Below are positions 1-9,334 of a stretch of 46,327 nucleotides of DNA, piece after piece (position 1 is the first letter of the stretch; every line of letters starts with the position of its first letter). The position numbers and the translations under genes are program-made. Origin of the DNA: Candidatus Pacearchaeota archaeon (GTDB lineage Archaea > Nanobdellota > Nanobdellia > Pacearchaeales > GW2011-AR1); the NCBI GenBank assembly GCA_018303945.1, contig JAGVXD010000004.1:1-46327 (forward strand), written 5' to 3'. The notes beneath the pieces were generated by a model, which did no database searches, was not told the DNA's origin, and was given only the letters and a program-made list of their open reading frames with translations.

Positions 1-98
1 ATTCTTTTCTGATATCCTCTTTTTTCATATAGTTTGCAGGAAATCATCAGCAAACTATTTTTCGGTTAGCTACTGACATATGTCAGTTGCTTCTACAC
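1..98. repeat. 98-bp inverted repeat, left copy (exact reverse complement of 46229-46326)
   Basis: Bases 1-98 equal the reverse complement of 46229-46326; contains stem ATAGTTTGC/GCAAACTAT and palindrome ACTGACATATGTCAGT. Confidence 0.97.
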
Positions 99-105
99 CC
101 TCTGT

Positions 106-888
106 TTAACGAGCAAGATTTGTAATCTTTAAGTCAATGTAATCTATCAGAACATGTAATCTACCATCGGCTTCTCCAGGCGTTGCAGCAAATATCTGCA
201 TAGGCATGACTGGCACGTTTGAGTTAATAGTCCCTACAGAAGCATCGTTAATAAAGAATTCTATCGTTCCTGCATCAACACGCTTAATTCGTAACTTAAA
301 CCACTCTGGACTATTTCCAATTGAAACACCAGTATTAAGATTAGTTACTTTCGTGCTTCCTCCATTTCGTGTACCTGCCTGCCAATTCCCACCACTTATA
401 AAGAAATAAATTCGTGAACTAACGCTCGCATCTACCAAGCCCACATAAAATGATTCATAACTACTCAAGCCATAAAGAGTTCCGTTTCCTTTTACTAAAA
501 ATGTAATATCAAACATATCTTTTGAATGAATATATCCAAAAGTTTTGCCAGCATATCCTTGAAAAGAAATTATACCTGGATGATTTACTTCTGAAGTATC
601 TCCTCTATCTATAAAATCCTCAAAATATGAAAGTGTATTAACTGGATTAACTGGCGTACTTCCACCTGAAGAAGCAATATTTACACAGCTCCACCCGGCG
701 GCTGTGCGAGTTACCGCCTGTCCTGAATTACAGGTAATCCCGTCTACTTCATTGATAGTATGGCCAAAAACTCGTGGATTTGGAGGATTTGAATTATAAG
801 CATAAACAGCAAAAACTCCTCCTAAAACAAGCAATATTCCTAAAAGAGCGAAGAAGTACCTCTTCTTAACATTCACCTCTATCTTCAT
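106..888 (-). CDS. Secreted/membrane-anchored hypothetical protein (N-terminal TM, pilin-like N-terminus, FGHTxNEVDG motif, beta-rich C-terminal region)
   Basis: ORF with N-terminal hydrophobic segment; sequence character only. Confidence 0.6.
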   Translation of the reverse strand: MKIEVNVKKRYFFALLGILLVLGGVFAVYAYNSNPPNPRVFGHTINEVDGITCNSGQAVTRTAAGWSCVNIASSGGSTPVNPVNTLSYFEDFIDRGDTSEVNHPGIISFQGYAGKTFGYIHSKDMFDITFLVKGNGTLYGLSSYESFYVGLVDASVSSRIYFFISGGNWQAGTRNGGSTKVTNLNTGVSIGNSPEWFKLRIKRVDAGTIEFFINDASVGTINSNVPVMPMQIFAATPGEADGRLHVLIDYIDLKITNLAR

Positions 889-938
889 ATGTTTCTCACA
901 GATTCTAACTATTTAAATATTATTGCTGGCATTTTGGC

Positions 939-2423
939 TTAATAGTCCCTTGCAATATACACTATATTTTCTGCTTTCTTTCCGCATATTGCGCAATTCC
1001 CTTTTGCATTCTCTTTCTCAAGACGAGTCCCTCTCACTCTTGCCCCCGTCTCTTTCTCAATAACTTCTGCGCATGAAGCCCCTTCTTTCTCAACAGAGCA
1101 GAATCCGCATCTGGCTATCCCCCCTTCCTCAACTACTTTCTTAATTTCTTTTATGTTTAATGAGTTATTAATTTTTTTCTCAAACAATGAATCTGCCTGC
1201 TTAGTCAAGTTCTTCCCTGATTCTTCAGCAAGTTTCTTCACATATTCGGATATTTCTTTTTCAGGAACCTGGGTCTTAGTATTCAGGTCTCTCCTGAAAA
1301 CCGTCAAATTTCTCTCCTTTATCTCCTTAGCCCCTAAGTCTATCCTTACCGGAACTCCCTTCATCTCCCAGTAATTAAATTTTTCCCCTGCGCTTTTCTC
1401 TGTTTTATCTATTTCTACAGAGGCAAATTCAGCCAGCTTTTTCCTTATTTCTTCTGCTTTTGCAATAACGGAAGAATCATCAGAGATAGGAACAATTGCA
1501 ACTTGCAGCGGAGCTATCGCCCATGGAAATCTTAAACCCTTGTCATCTCCATGAACTATGACTACAGAAGCAAAAATTCTTGAAACCGCAGGACCATAAC
1601 ATGTAATCCATACATATTTCTCCTCTCCATTTTTATCTTTATATTTAACATCAAATGCTTTTGCAAAATCTTGGGAGAGTAGATGTGTAGATGGCTGCTG
1701 AACTACCTTTCCGTCAGGATTAAGTACATCTGCAGCAAAAGTCCTTACTGCACCGGCAAATCTATCCCATGCCGGACGTTCAAAGAAAATAAATGGAAGT
1801 CCGAAAACGTCATGCAGTATCTCTTTAGTGGTTTCCATATCTTCATAAACTTGTTTCATGGCATCCTTCTCCGTAGCATGAGCACAATGTGCCTCTATCC
1901 AATGAAATTCCCTGCTCCTTAAAAATGGGCGCGTTGCTTTCGTCTCGTATCTAAATACATTGGCTCTCTGATATGTCTTGTACGGCAAATCTTTATAGCT
2001 TCTAATCCATAAGCTAAACATCTGATAAAACGCAGTCTCTGAAGTAGGTCTAAGAGCAAGTCTCTCGCTCAATTTGCTCTCTCCTGCTTCATTTACCCAA
2101 AAGACTTCAGGAGTAAATCCCTTTACATGTTCTGCCTCGCGTTTTAAGTTGCTTTCAGGTATAAGAGTTGGAAAGAAGTAAGGTTTGTGCTCTTTACGCC
2201 TAAGAGCATTTTCAAGACAGCTGTACATCTTTTCCATTGAAAGAACACTCCAAGGTTGAAAGACTAGAAATCCCTTTACATTATATCTTAAGTCGGCAAG
2301 TTCGGCTTTCTGCACAATCTCGCTAAACCATTCTGAAAAATTCTCATTTTTCTTCACGCTTAAAGCTTTTATGTCTTTATCGCTTTCTTTTTCACTCTTC
2401 TTGGCTCTGCCTGCTTTTACCAT
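939..2423 (-). CDS. proS: Prolyl-tRNA synthetase, archaeal/eukaryotic type
   Basis: Class II aaRS motifs (RPTSETAFYQMF, FLRSREFHWIEAHCAH) and C-terminal Cys-rich domain ending in Tyr. Confidence 0.95.
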   Translation of the reverse strand: MVKAGRAKKSEKESDKDIKALSVKKNENFSEWFSEIVQKAELADLRYNVKGFLVFQPWSVLSMEKMYSCLENALRRKEHKPYFFPTLIPESNLKREAEHVKGFTPEVFWVNEAGESKLSERLALRPTSETAFYQMFSLWIRSYKDLPYKTYQRANVFRYETKATRPFLRSREFHWIEAHCAHATEKDAMKQVYEDMETTKEILHDVFGLPFIFFERPAWDRFAGAVRTFAADVLNPDGKVVQQPSTHLLSQDFAKAFDVKYKDKNGEEKYVWITCYGPAVSRIFASVVIVHGDDKGLRFPWAIAPLQVAIVPISDDSSVIAKAEEIRKKLAEFASVEIDKTEKSAGEKFNYWEMKGVPVRIDLGAKEIKERNLTVFRRDLNTKTQVPEKEISEYVKKLAEESGKNLTKQADSLFEKKINNSLNIKEIKKVVEEGGIARCGFCSVEKEGASCAEVIEKETGARVRGTRLEKENAKGNCAICGKKAENIVYIARDY

Positions 2424-2729
2424 ACAAATTAGTATAAAACTGATTTATTAAATCTTGTCCTTTGCTCTTGTCTGTTGCATATTATTGCATTAACAGGCGT
2501 TATATTTATAGTGAAAGACATAAATAATTTACCTAGATAGTATATCTTTCCCTTGATATCTAACGATCTAGGGGGAAATGACTAATGTCCTTAGATATAA
2601 CAATATGATGGTAATTAGTATGAAAGTATATTTTCAGAAGATTTTAAAATTAGTTTCTTAAAACATTAATAATTATTTGTTCAATTCCTGCAAGTTATAA
2701 CTTAAAATCTCTCTAAACAAGAATATACT

Positions 2730-3224
2730 TTAAAACTGTATACTGCAATCTTCCTTTAAAATTGAATCTGTAATATAACTGCAGAAAGAATTATCCTGCT
2801 TTACTAAAGCTCCGTGATAATAGCATAAATTCTTAATTGAAGAATCAACGGACGAACAAAACTCTCCAATTGAAAGCTCCTGCAAGGCTAATGTGCACTT
2901 ATAATCAAACACTTCTCTAATCAAACATTCTGTAACAACCTGCTCGCCACTCCTCTCTTCACCGGTACCATTGGCGCCCTCACCAGACTCTTCCCCTAAC
3001 TCAGCTTGAGAATTTTGCCCATTCAGAGAATTAGGAGAATTTTGTAAATTGCCTGACTCTCCAGATAAAGACTTGGAAAGAGAAAGTCCTTCATATAATA
3101 TATAACCTGAAACAGCAACAAGTATTATCACTACAAATATAATTCCTGCAACAAGCCACTTAAAAATAGGAGAGCGGGGGCTATCATCAGAAACAGACTC
3201 AGCGTTTTCTTTATTTTGCTCCAT
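2730..3224 (-). CDS. Hypothetical single-TM protein with Cys-containing extracellular domain
   Basis: ORF; TM near N-terminus, Ser/Asn/Gly-rich linker. Confidence 0.6.
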   Translation of the reverse strand: MEQNKENAESVSDDSPRSPIFKWLVAGIIFVVIILVAVSGYILYEGLSLSKSLSGESGNLQNSPNSLNGQNSQAELGEESGEGANGTGEERSGEQVVTECLIREVFDYKCTLALQELSIGEFCSSVDSSIKNLCYYHGALVKQDNSFCSYITDSILKEDCSIQF

Positions 3225-3275
3225 TTTTACTCCAGATTTTTAAGCCTTGCCCATATATAAGTTTTTGCGGGAAGG

Positions 3276-3430
3276 AACTGTGTTGATTTTTAGGAATCAT
3301 GCAACACAGTTGCAGAAAGCAAAGGATAATAAACCTTTTTACTTATATGAAAGGAAAGGATTTATCCGATTATTAATTTCCTTTCATAGATAGGGATAGA
3401 AATTAAAATGTCCGAAAATTAATTTCTATC
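3276..3430. repeat. Array of three perfect hairpins (3276-3311; 3346-3388; 3395-3430)
   Basis: Stems AACTGTGTTG/CAACACAGTT, TATGAAAGGAAA/TTTCCTTTCATA, GATAGAAATTAA/TTAATTTCTATC. Confidence 0.9.
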
Positions 3431-3457
3431 ACTATAACTGATAACGTAAAGAAAAGG

Positions 3458-4231
3458 TTGATGAATGATAAGATTGTTCAAAAAAATACCATGAAAAAAG
3501 AGATAATGAAACTAATAAGAGAAGTTGAGAAGAAGCATAATATAAATATAATTTGGGCTATAGAATCAGGTTCACGAGCTTGGGGCTTTGCTTCTGAAGA
3601 TTCTGATTATGATATCAGATGTATGCACATTGGGAAATTAGATGATTATTTAGGATTAGAGCCATTACCTCAACAGGTTAATTTTACTACAGAGGTATTA
3701 GACCTTGAAAGTTGGGACATAAGAAAATTTGCCGAACTTACTCTTAAATCTAACCCACAAATCGCTGAATGGTTAAGAAGCCCTATAATTTATATTGATT
3801 CTCCAATAAAAAAGCAATTTAAAAAATACTTTGATGAGGGTTGTTCTTTAGAATTCCTGAAGCAACATTATATTAGAATGGCAAAACAGAATTATCATAA
3901 ATATATGGGGATTGGTATGTCTCACTCATGTAAAAAATATCTGTATGTTTTAAGAGGCATAGCTTGCGCTATTTACATAGAGAAAGAAAAGAAGCTTCCA
4001 CCATTGCCTTACAAAGAGGTTATTGCCTATTTGCCCGACTATTTAAAGGACTTCTTTGAGAAATGTGTTATTCAAAAGAACACGACAGAGAAAGCTGAAA
4101 TATTGGCTGATGAAAGAGTCTCTCATTTTATAGAAAAATCTTTAAATCAGAATTTCAATAAAGTAGATACAAGATTTAAAAAAACTGATGAGTTGAATAA
4201 ATACTTGATTGAAACAATTAAAAATTCTTAA
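3458..4231 (+). CDS. Predicted nucleotidyltransferase, YcgL-like (COG3541 type)
   Basis: ESGSRAWGFASEDSDYDIR: GSRAWG plus DxD active-site pattern. Confidence 0.8.
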   Translation: MMNDKIVQKNTMKKEIMKLIREVEKKHNINIIWAIESGSRAWGFASEDSDYDIRCMHIGKLDDYLGLEPLPQQVNFTTEVLDLESWDIRKFAELTLKSNPQIAEWLRSPIIYIDSPIKKQFKKYFDEGCSLEFLKQHYIRMAKQNYHKYMGIGMSHSCKKYLYVLRGIACAIYIEKEKKLPPLPYKEVIAYLPDYLKDFFEKCVIQKNTTEKAEILADERVSHFIEKSLNQNFNKVDTRFKKTDELNKYLIETIKNS

Positions 4232-4235
4232 AAAC

Positions 4236-4847
4236 ATGACCAAACCAAAAATTTATGCAACAGGAAACGAAAATTTGAGTGGAGATTTTAATATTTCTTA
4301 CTATATTATTGAAAAAGATGACAATTTTTTAGAGTGGCTCGGCACTCTATTAAAAGAAGTGTTAATTATAAATGATGGAGAAAACCAAGCAAAATTTATT
4401 GTAAAAGAAACCAATGATGAACATGAAAATCCTACTGGAAAAGAAATCTACTTAAAAGATATAAGGAAGATGATAGATTTACATGAACACTATGGTAATA
4501 AAGGAGATGGAGTTGATTTATTTTATGGAAAAGATAGAGTTTATGTTACATTTAGAAAATCAAAAAGTCCTTGCGTATACCTCGGCTTAAACCTCAAGGA
4601 CTTAGCAAAAAGTCCTTGATGGCACTCAAGAATCAAAGATTCTTGATGAGACGAGGTTTGTTCGGGACTTTTGGATGCTCGAAGTGTTCCACGCACTAAA
4701 GTGCGTGGTTTGTCAGACACTTCGACATCAAAAGAAACCAGAAAGAAATTTGCTGAATTTCTTATAAAGACTAAAGAATGGATTAAAGTTAAGAAAGTCC
4801 CACAATTACCATTTTATACGGGAAAGAAGATTAGAGCAGACGAATAA
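4236..4847 (+). pseudogene. Hypothetical protein gene interrupted by a 168-bp palindromic insertion (stops at 4617 and following)
   Basis: ATG 4236 and TAA 4845-4847 are in the same frame; removing one ATCAAAA-bounded 168-bp unit rejoins ...VTFRKSK/ETRKKFAEFLIKTKEW... Confidence 0.7.
4559..4733 (+). repeat. Compound palindromic element flanked by ATCAAAA direct repeats (4559-4565, 4727-4733)
   Basis: Nested stems AAGTCCTTG/CAAGGACTT, CAAGAATC/GATTCTTG, TCGAAGTGT/ACACTTCGA, CCACGCACT/AGTGCGTGG. Confidence 0.8.
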
Positions 4848-4910
4848 GATATACTACTAGTTAGTTACATCTATAGAAAAGTTTAAAAGCCATCTAGAAC
4901 AGGAAATAAT

Positions 4911-6209
4911 ATGTTAAATGAGAATACAGAAAGAGCATTGAAGGAATCAGAAGTTTTACTGAAAAGACTAGATAGAGTTCACAGGTTTAGTCATAAGCAT
5001 GAGATTACTCCTTCACGAGAATCTATGATACTAGCAGAAGCTATGCAAAAACTAGGAGATAGTTTACCTCAAATTGATAATCCGCAAAACCAAGACCAAC
5101 TTTTACAATCTGAGTTAAAAAGAAGATTAAATGGAGAATCAGCTTATTTAAATCAGCAATTGAGTGGTAAATTATATGATTTTGATACAGTTATTAAAAT
5201 CTTAAGCATTCCAAGAGAAGACATTAATTCTTTAAGACCATGGTTAGAACAGAATAAAGAAAGAACACAAGAAGCAATAGAAAGACTATTCTATGCAAGG
5301 GAGATTGAAGAATATGAACTTTCATTATCTGAAGATATTCCAAGCGTAAGAAGGCAAGCCGAAGAATTTGCAGGAGTGCACATTCAAAGATATCATAAAA
5401 CTTTAGGCAGATTTTTAAAAGGATTAACTAAAGTTGGAGAATATTTAAGAGATATTAACGCTGTTCCAACTAATAAGCCAAGGTCTTACTTTAATCAATT
5501 AAATAATAACTTAGGTCTAAGAATTTCTGCTATTTGCTTTTCAAAAGAAGATGGAACCTTGCATATAAGAGAAAAGGAGCTTATTCGACTTTATGGTCAT
5601 GAAGGTATGGGACATGCCTTAAACTTCGCAGTTACAAGGTCAAACGATCTTCCTTATTTCTTAACTAAAGATTCATCTTTTACTATAGCCACAGCAGAAT
5701 CAGTTGCACAGTTTTATGAAAGAGTTCTTATGGAAGATTTGAAGAAGTCACCAGAAACACAAAGAAAATTAGGAATTGAACATAAGTTTCCCGATATATA
5801 TCAGGAAACAAAAGATAGTGAACAGTTAGAAGTTTACAAAAGAAAAATCTTCCAGTATGGAATTGTAGTTTTAGGAGATAAAAGCTCAGGTAATCCTAAC
5901 GACCCAGAAGTATTAAGAAAGAAAACGAATATGCTTTACGAAGTTGCTATAGATAGAAGTAGCGTTGCTGGATGGGTACAAAAAAACAGATATACAAGCT
6001 TTGATTCGGAAGGAAATTTAAGACCTAGTCTTGTTGCGGAATTAAAATACTGCGCACAACCTGTAGATAGAGCATTAGAAGAATTCAGCAGAAAAGGGAT
6101 AAACTACGATGAAAAAGGAAGAAATGTTATTGATTCAACTTTCCTTAAAGGTCTATGGACACCTATTGGTTTCGTAGACAATGCAAGACTAAGAGCAAAT
6201 TCTAAATAA
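4911..6209 (+). CDS. Hypothetical protein, putative zincin-type metallopeptidase with HExxGH motif
   Basis: RLYGHEGMGHALNF followed about 30 aa later by ATAESVAQFYE. Confidence 0.5.
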   Translation: MLNENTERALKESEVLLKRLDRVHRFSHKHEITPSRESMILAEAMQKLGDSLPQIDNPQNQDQLLQSELKRRLNGESAYLNQQLSGKLYDFDTVIKILSIPREDINSLRPWLEQNKERTQEAIERLFYAREIEEYELSLSEDIPSVRRQAEEFAGVHIQRYHKTLGRFLKGLTKVGEYLRDINAVPTNKPRSYFNQLNNNLGLRISAICFSKEDGTLHIREKELIRLYGHEGMGHALNFAVTRSNDLPYFLTKDSSFTIATAESVAQFYERVLMEDLKKSPETQRKLGIEHKFPDIYQETKDSEQLEVYKRKIFQYGIVVLGDKSSGNPNDPEVLRKKTNMLYEVAIDRSSVAGWVQKNRYTSFDSEGNLRPSLVAELKYCAQPVDRALEEFSRKGINYDEKGRNVIDSTFLKGLWTPIGFVDNARLRANSK

Positions 6210-6354
6210 CTATAAGCCGTCCAAATTACAGACAAACTTTTGATAGACTTTATGAACAAAGCACTCCAGAAGCAGAAGCTAGAGCATGAATTTATCGTGA
6301 ATTAGATAATTAAGCGTTTCCTTTTTCAGAGATGTAATATACCTTGCATATAAA

Positions 6355-6426
6355 CGGGCCCACGAGGAATCGAACCCCGATTGCCCGGTCCGAAGCCAGG
6401 AAGTCTATCCATTAACTTATGGGCCC
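6355..6426 (-). tRNA. tRNA-Arg (anticodon TCG)
   Basis: Cloverleaf: acceptor GGGCCCA/TGGGCCC, anticodon loop CTTCGGA, T-arm GGGGTTCGATTCCTC. Confidence 0.93.
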
Positions 6427-6476
6427 TGTAAAAGAGGGATTTTTGTACTTTAAAAGCTCTTCCTCATCCAAAAAAC

Positions 6477-7880
6477 TTATTTCAACAATCTCCCCAGAAT
6501 CTCTCGTGCAACATTAAAATCAGCTCTCTTTTTAGTTACAGCCATTACCTGTCCCATGAGAAAGTCAAAGGCTTTCTTTTCCCCATTTTTAAAATCGCCT
6601 GCTGCTTTGCTATTTTTTGCTATTACTTCAGATATAATATTTTCCAGCTTGCCCTCATCCGATATCTTTCCTTCATTTCCAACGCCGGGCATTACACTTC
6701 TTGGATAGAAAGTGTTTAGAATTTCCTTGCCTTTCAAAGGAGTAATAATCCCTTCTCTAATTAATCTTAACAGTTCTGCAAAATGCTCGGATTTTATATC
6801 AACTTCATTCAAATTTTTCTTGTGATAATTCAAGAGTCTAAGAAGCTCAATGTTTATCCAAGGCAAAGCAAACTGGGAATCAATCTTTTGAGCTACTTGT
6901 TCAAAAAATTCAACAATTTCAATGTTTTTAGCTAGAATTTCGGCATTTTTCTTATCTATTTTATACTTTCTGATAAGTTTATCTAATTTCTTTTCAGGAG
7001 TTTCAGGCAGGTGCTTCTCTATCTCTCTGATAAACTCCTCGCTGATTGAAAGCTCTTCCAAGTCAGGATCAACAATAAACCTATAATCATCCTGCCCTTC
7101 TTTAATACGCATCACCAAGCTTTTGCCTTTCTCGGCATCAAAACGCCTCGTTTCCTGCTCTTTCCCCCCTTCACGTGCCTGTCTTTGAAGCTCATAATCA
7201 ATTGCCTCGCCTATATTTTCCAGTGAATTAATATTCTTAATTTCTACGCGTTGTGTTTTTCCGGGAATATTAACATTTACGTCAACCTTTATTCCGGCAT
7301 TGGAATCTACTGCTCTCAAATATGCAAGAGCATGAATAATTTTTTTTAACCAAGCAACAACTTCTTCAGAGGTTGTAAAATCTGGGGCAGTCACAATCTC
7401 AACTAAAGGCAAACCAGAGCGGTTATAATCAATGCATCCTGTTGTAGGTTCCCATGCTGCAGGATCTTCCTCTAGATGCATGCTCTGAATGTTTATCCCG
7501 AGAAATTTTCCCAATACTCCAACAGGAAAAGCTCTGCTCCCTGAAAGAGTATTCTGATATCCTTTAGGCAAATCAGGCCAATCATAATGCTTTCTCTGCC
7601 AGACAAGACGATTATTTATTGTACATCCTAACATCAATCCAATCATCACTGCCTTTTCAACTGCACTTTTATTTGGAAGCATTGGCTTTGCTCCAGGCTG
7701 CCCAGTGCAAGTTGGACAAATATAAATATTAGGTTTTAGTCCCCTCTCTCTTGATGCTTTGCAAGTACAGAACAACTTTTCCTTCGTTGTCAGATATGTA
7801 TGAATTTCTAATCCAATCATTCCTTCGTTCAGAGATGCTTTTTGCACTTTATCCGCCATATTCTCAAGAACATCCGACAC
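6477..7880 (-). CDS. gatB: Asp-tRNA(Asn)/Glu-tRNA(Gln) amidotransferase subunit B
   Basis: GLEIHTYLTTKEKLFC; YNRSGLPLVEIVTAPDF; QEQETRRF-type motifs. Confidence 0.95.
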   Translation of the reverse strand: MSDVLENMADKVQKASLNEGMIGLEIHTYLTTKEKLFCTCKASRERGLKPNIYICPTCTGQPGAKPMLPNKSAVEKAVMIGLMLGCTINNRLVWQRKHYDWPDLPKGYQNTLSGSRAFPVGVLGKFLGINIQSMHLEEDPAAWEPTTGCIDYNRSGLPLVEIVTAPDFTTSEEVVAWLKKIIHALAYLRAVDSNAGIKVDVNVNIPGKTQRVEIKNINSLENIGEAIDYELQRQAREGGKEQETRRFDAEKGKSLVMRIKEGQDDYRFIVDPDLEELSISEEFIREIEKHLPETPEKKLDKLIRKYKIDKKNAEILAKNIEIVEFFEQVAQKIDSQFALPWINIELLRLLNYHKKNLNEVDIKSEHFAELLRLIREGIITPLKGKEILNTFYPRSVMPGVGNEGKISDEGKLENIISEVIAKNSKAAGDFKNGEKKAFDFLMGQVMAVTKKRADFNVAREILGRLLK

Positions 7881-7941
7881 TTTTTAATTCTATTGCTGCA
7901 GAAAACGCAAACAATTTATACTTGTATTTTCTAAAAAGTAT

Positions 7942-8193
7942 ATGAAAAAAGAGATTAATGCAATTAAAGAAAGAAACAAAAAAGTTGAACTGGACAAGAA
8001 ATAGGAAACCAGCGCAACAAGGAGGATAATTGCGGCTGTAACTTATATAATAGTCGTTATATTTCTGATATTTATTGATATACCGTGCCCTTGGCTTAGT
8101 GCACTTATTCCAACAATAGGTTTCATTCTTTCTACCCTGACACTTCCTTACTTTAAGATAATATGGATTAAAAGTGCCTTAAAAGTCAATTAA
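7942..8193 (+). pseudogene. Small two-TM membrane protein gene with in-frame TAG (8002-8004)
   Basis: MKKEINAIKERNKKVELDKK*ETSATRRIIAAVTYIIVVIFLIFIDIPCPWLSALIPTIGFILSTLTLPYFKIIWIKSALKVN; same frame on both sides of the stop. Confidence 0.75.
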
Positions 8194-8273
8194 TCTGTCT
8201 TGCTCTCTGCGCTTTCTTTATGTTTTTCTGCTGAACTCTTATCTGTGCTTGTGTTGGCTTCTTCTTTTCAATA

Positions 8274-9266
8274 TTATTCTTCTGCAAAACTCTCCGCCAC
8301 TAAAATAGGAAAGACAATAGTTGCATCTGCAAAAACCTTCACGCTTTCCGCATTTGGAAGAATCTTTCCCCAGCTTATTGCTTCTTCAGGCAGTGCGCCG
8401 GCATCGCTGCCGTCAAATTCCTGCTCCGTATTTATATAAACTCCGTAATCCAATCCGTTGCGAAGCATATTTGCATTTAATATGGCGTGCTTAACAACTC
8501 CTGCTCCGAGAATTACAGCCCCAGATTTCTTCAAGCCAATTGTTGTATTGTTCAATCTCTTTGTGTCTTCAACAATATCTATTTTAAAATCATCATGCTT
8601 AAAACTGAAGAAATAAATATTGTCTCCCAGTGACCCATCGGTTAATGCGGGGCAATAAACAGGAATCTTGTTCTTCCAAGCCCAGTAATATATGCTTTTT
8701 TCATTATTTATCTTTTCTCCCATTTTCCATATCAAGTCGCTCCCGCACAATATCTCTCCGCTTTTCTTATGCTCCTGATAAATCTCCTCAAGCAATGGCT
8801 GCATGAACTCTTCAAAATCAACATATCTATTATTTGAAGCATAAATATTTCCTATCCTGTTTATTCCTTTCTTTCTAAGCTCTGCTCCAGAAGCTCTAAA
8901 ATCCCCAAGCACTAAATCTCCTAAGCATTTAATAATATCTTCCTCAATACCCCCAGCTGTTGTCACAATAACGTTGACTTTCTTGTGCTCAACAAGATAA
9001 CGAATAACCTCCCTTAATCCAGAGCTTACCATGTTGCTAGTATATCCAAAAAAAATAAAAGCATTCTCAGCAGTCATTTTTTTTGTAATCTCTATGGCTT
9101 TTGCAAGATGACTCGCCTGGAAGCCAGTACTTCCAAAACTCTCAATAACATTTCCATAATTTATACCTCCATTAAAGTCATATCCTTTTATTGCTTTCCC
9201 TTTTGCTTCCTCGCTCTTTCTAAGCAAATTCTTTCTGGCTTTTTTCTCATTGGATTCCATCTTCAT
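8274..9266 (-). CDS. dys: Deoxyhypusine synthase
   Basis: GSTGFQASHLAKAI, TTAGGIEEDIIKCLG, GSDAGALPEEAISWGK motifs. Confidence 0.92.
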   Translation of the reverse strand: MKMESNEKKARKNLLRKSEEAKGKAIKGYDFNGGINYGNVIESFGSTGFQASHLAKAIEITKKMTAENAFIFFGYTSNMVSSGLREVIRYLVEHKKVNVIVTTAGGIEEDIIKCLGDLVLGDFRASGAELRKKGINRIGNIYASNNRYVDFEEFMQPLLEEIYQEHKKSGEILCGSDLIWKMGEKINNEKSIYYWAWKNKIPVYCPALTDGSLGDNIYFFSFKHDDFKIDIVEDTKRLNNTTIGLKKSGAVILGAGVVKHAILNANMLRNGLDYGVYINTEQEFDGSDAGALPEEAISWGKILPNAESVKVFADATIVFPILVAESFAEE

Positions 9267-9334
9267 GAGAAGAAAAAAGCGTATATAAAACTTGGCTTAG
9301 CTTCCAGTACGATATCAAAATTATTCTTTCTAAT

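Noticed and set aside
8200-8300. K/Q-rich extension of deoxyhypusine synthase by frameshift (WRRVLQKNNIEKKKPTQAQIRVQQKNIKKAQRARQIN)
   Set aside because: Open frame exists in the +1 register but no slippery site or independent support; could be chance in an AT-rich region.
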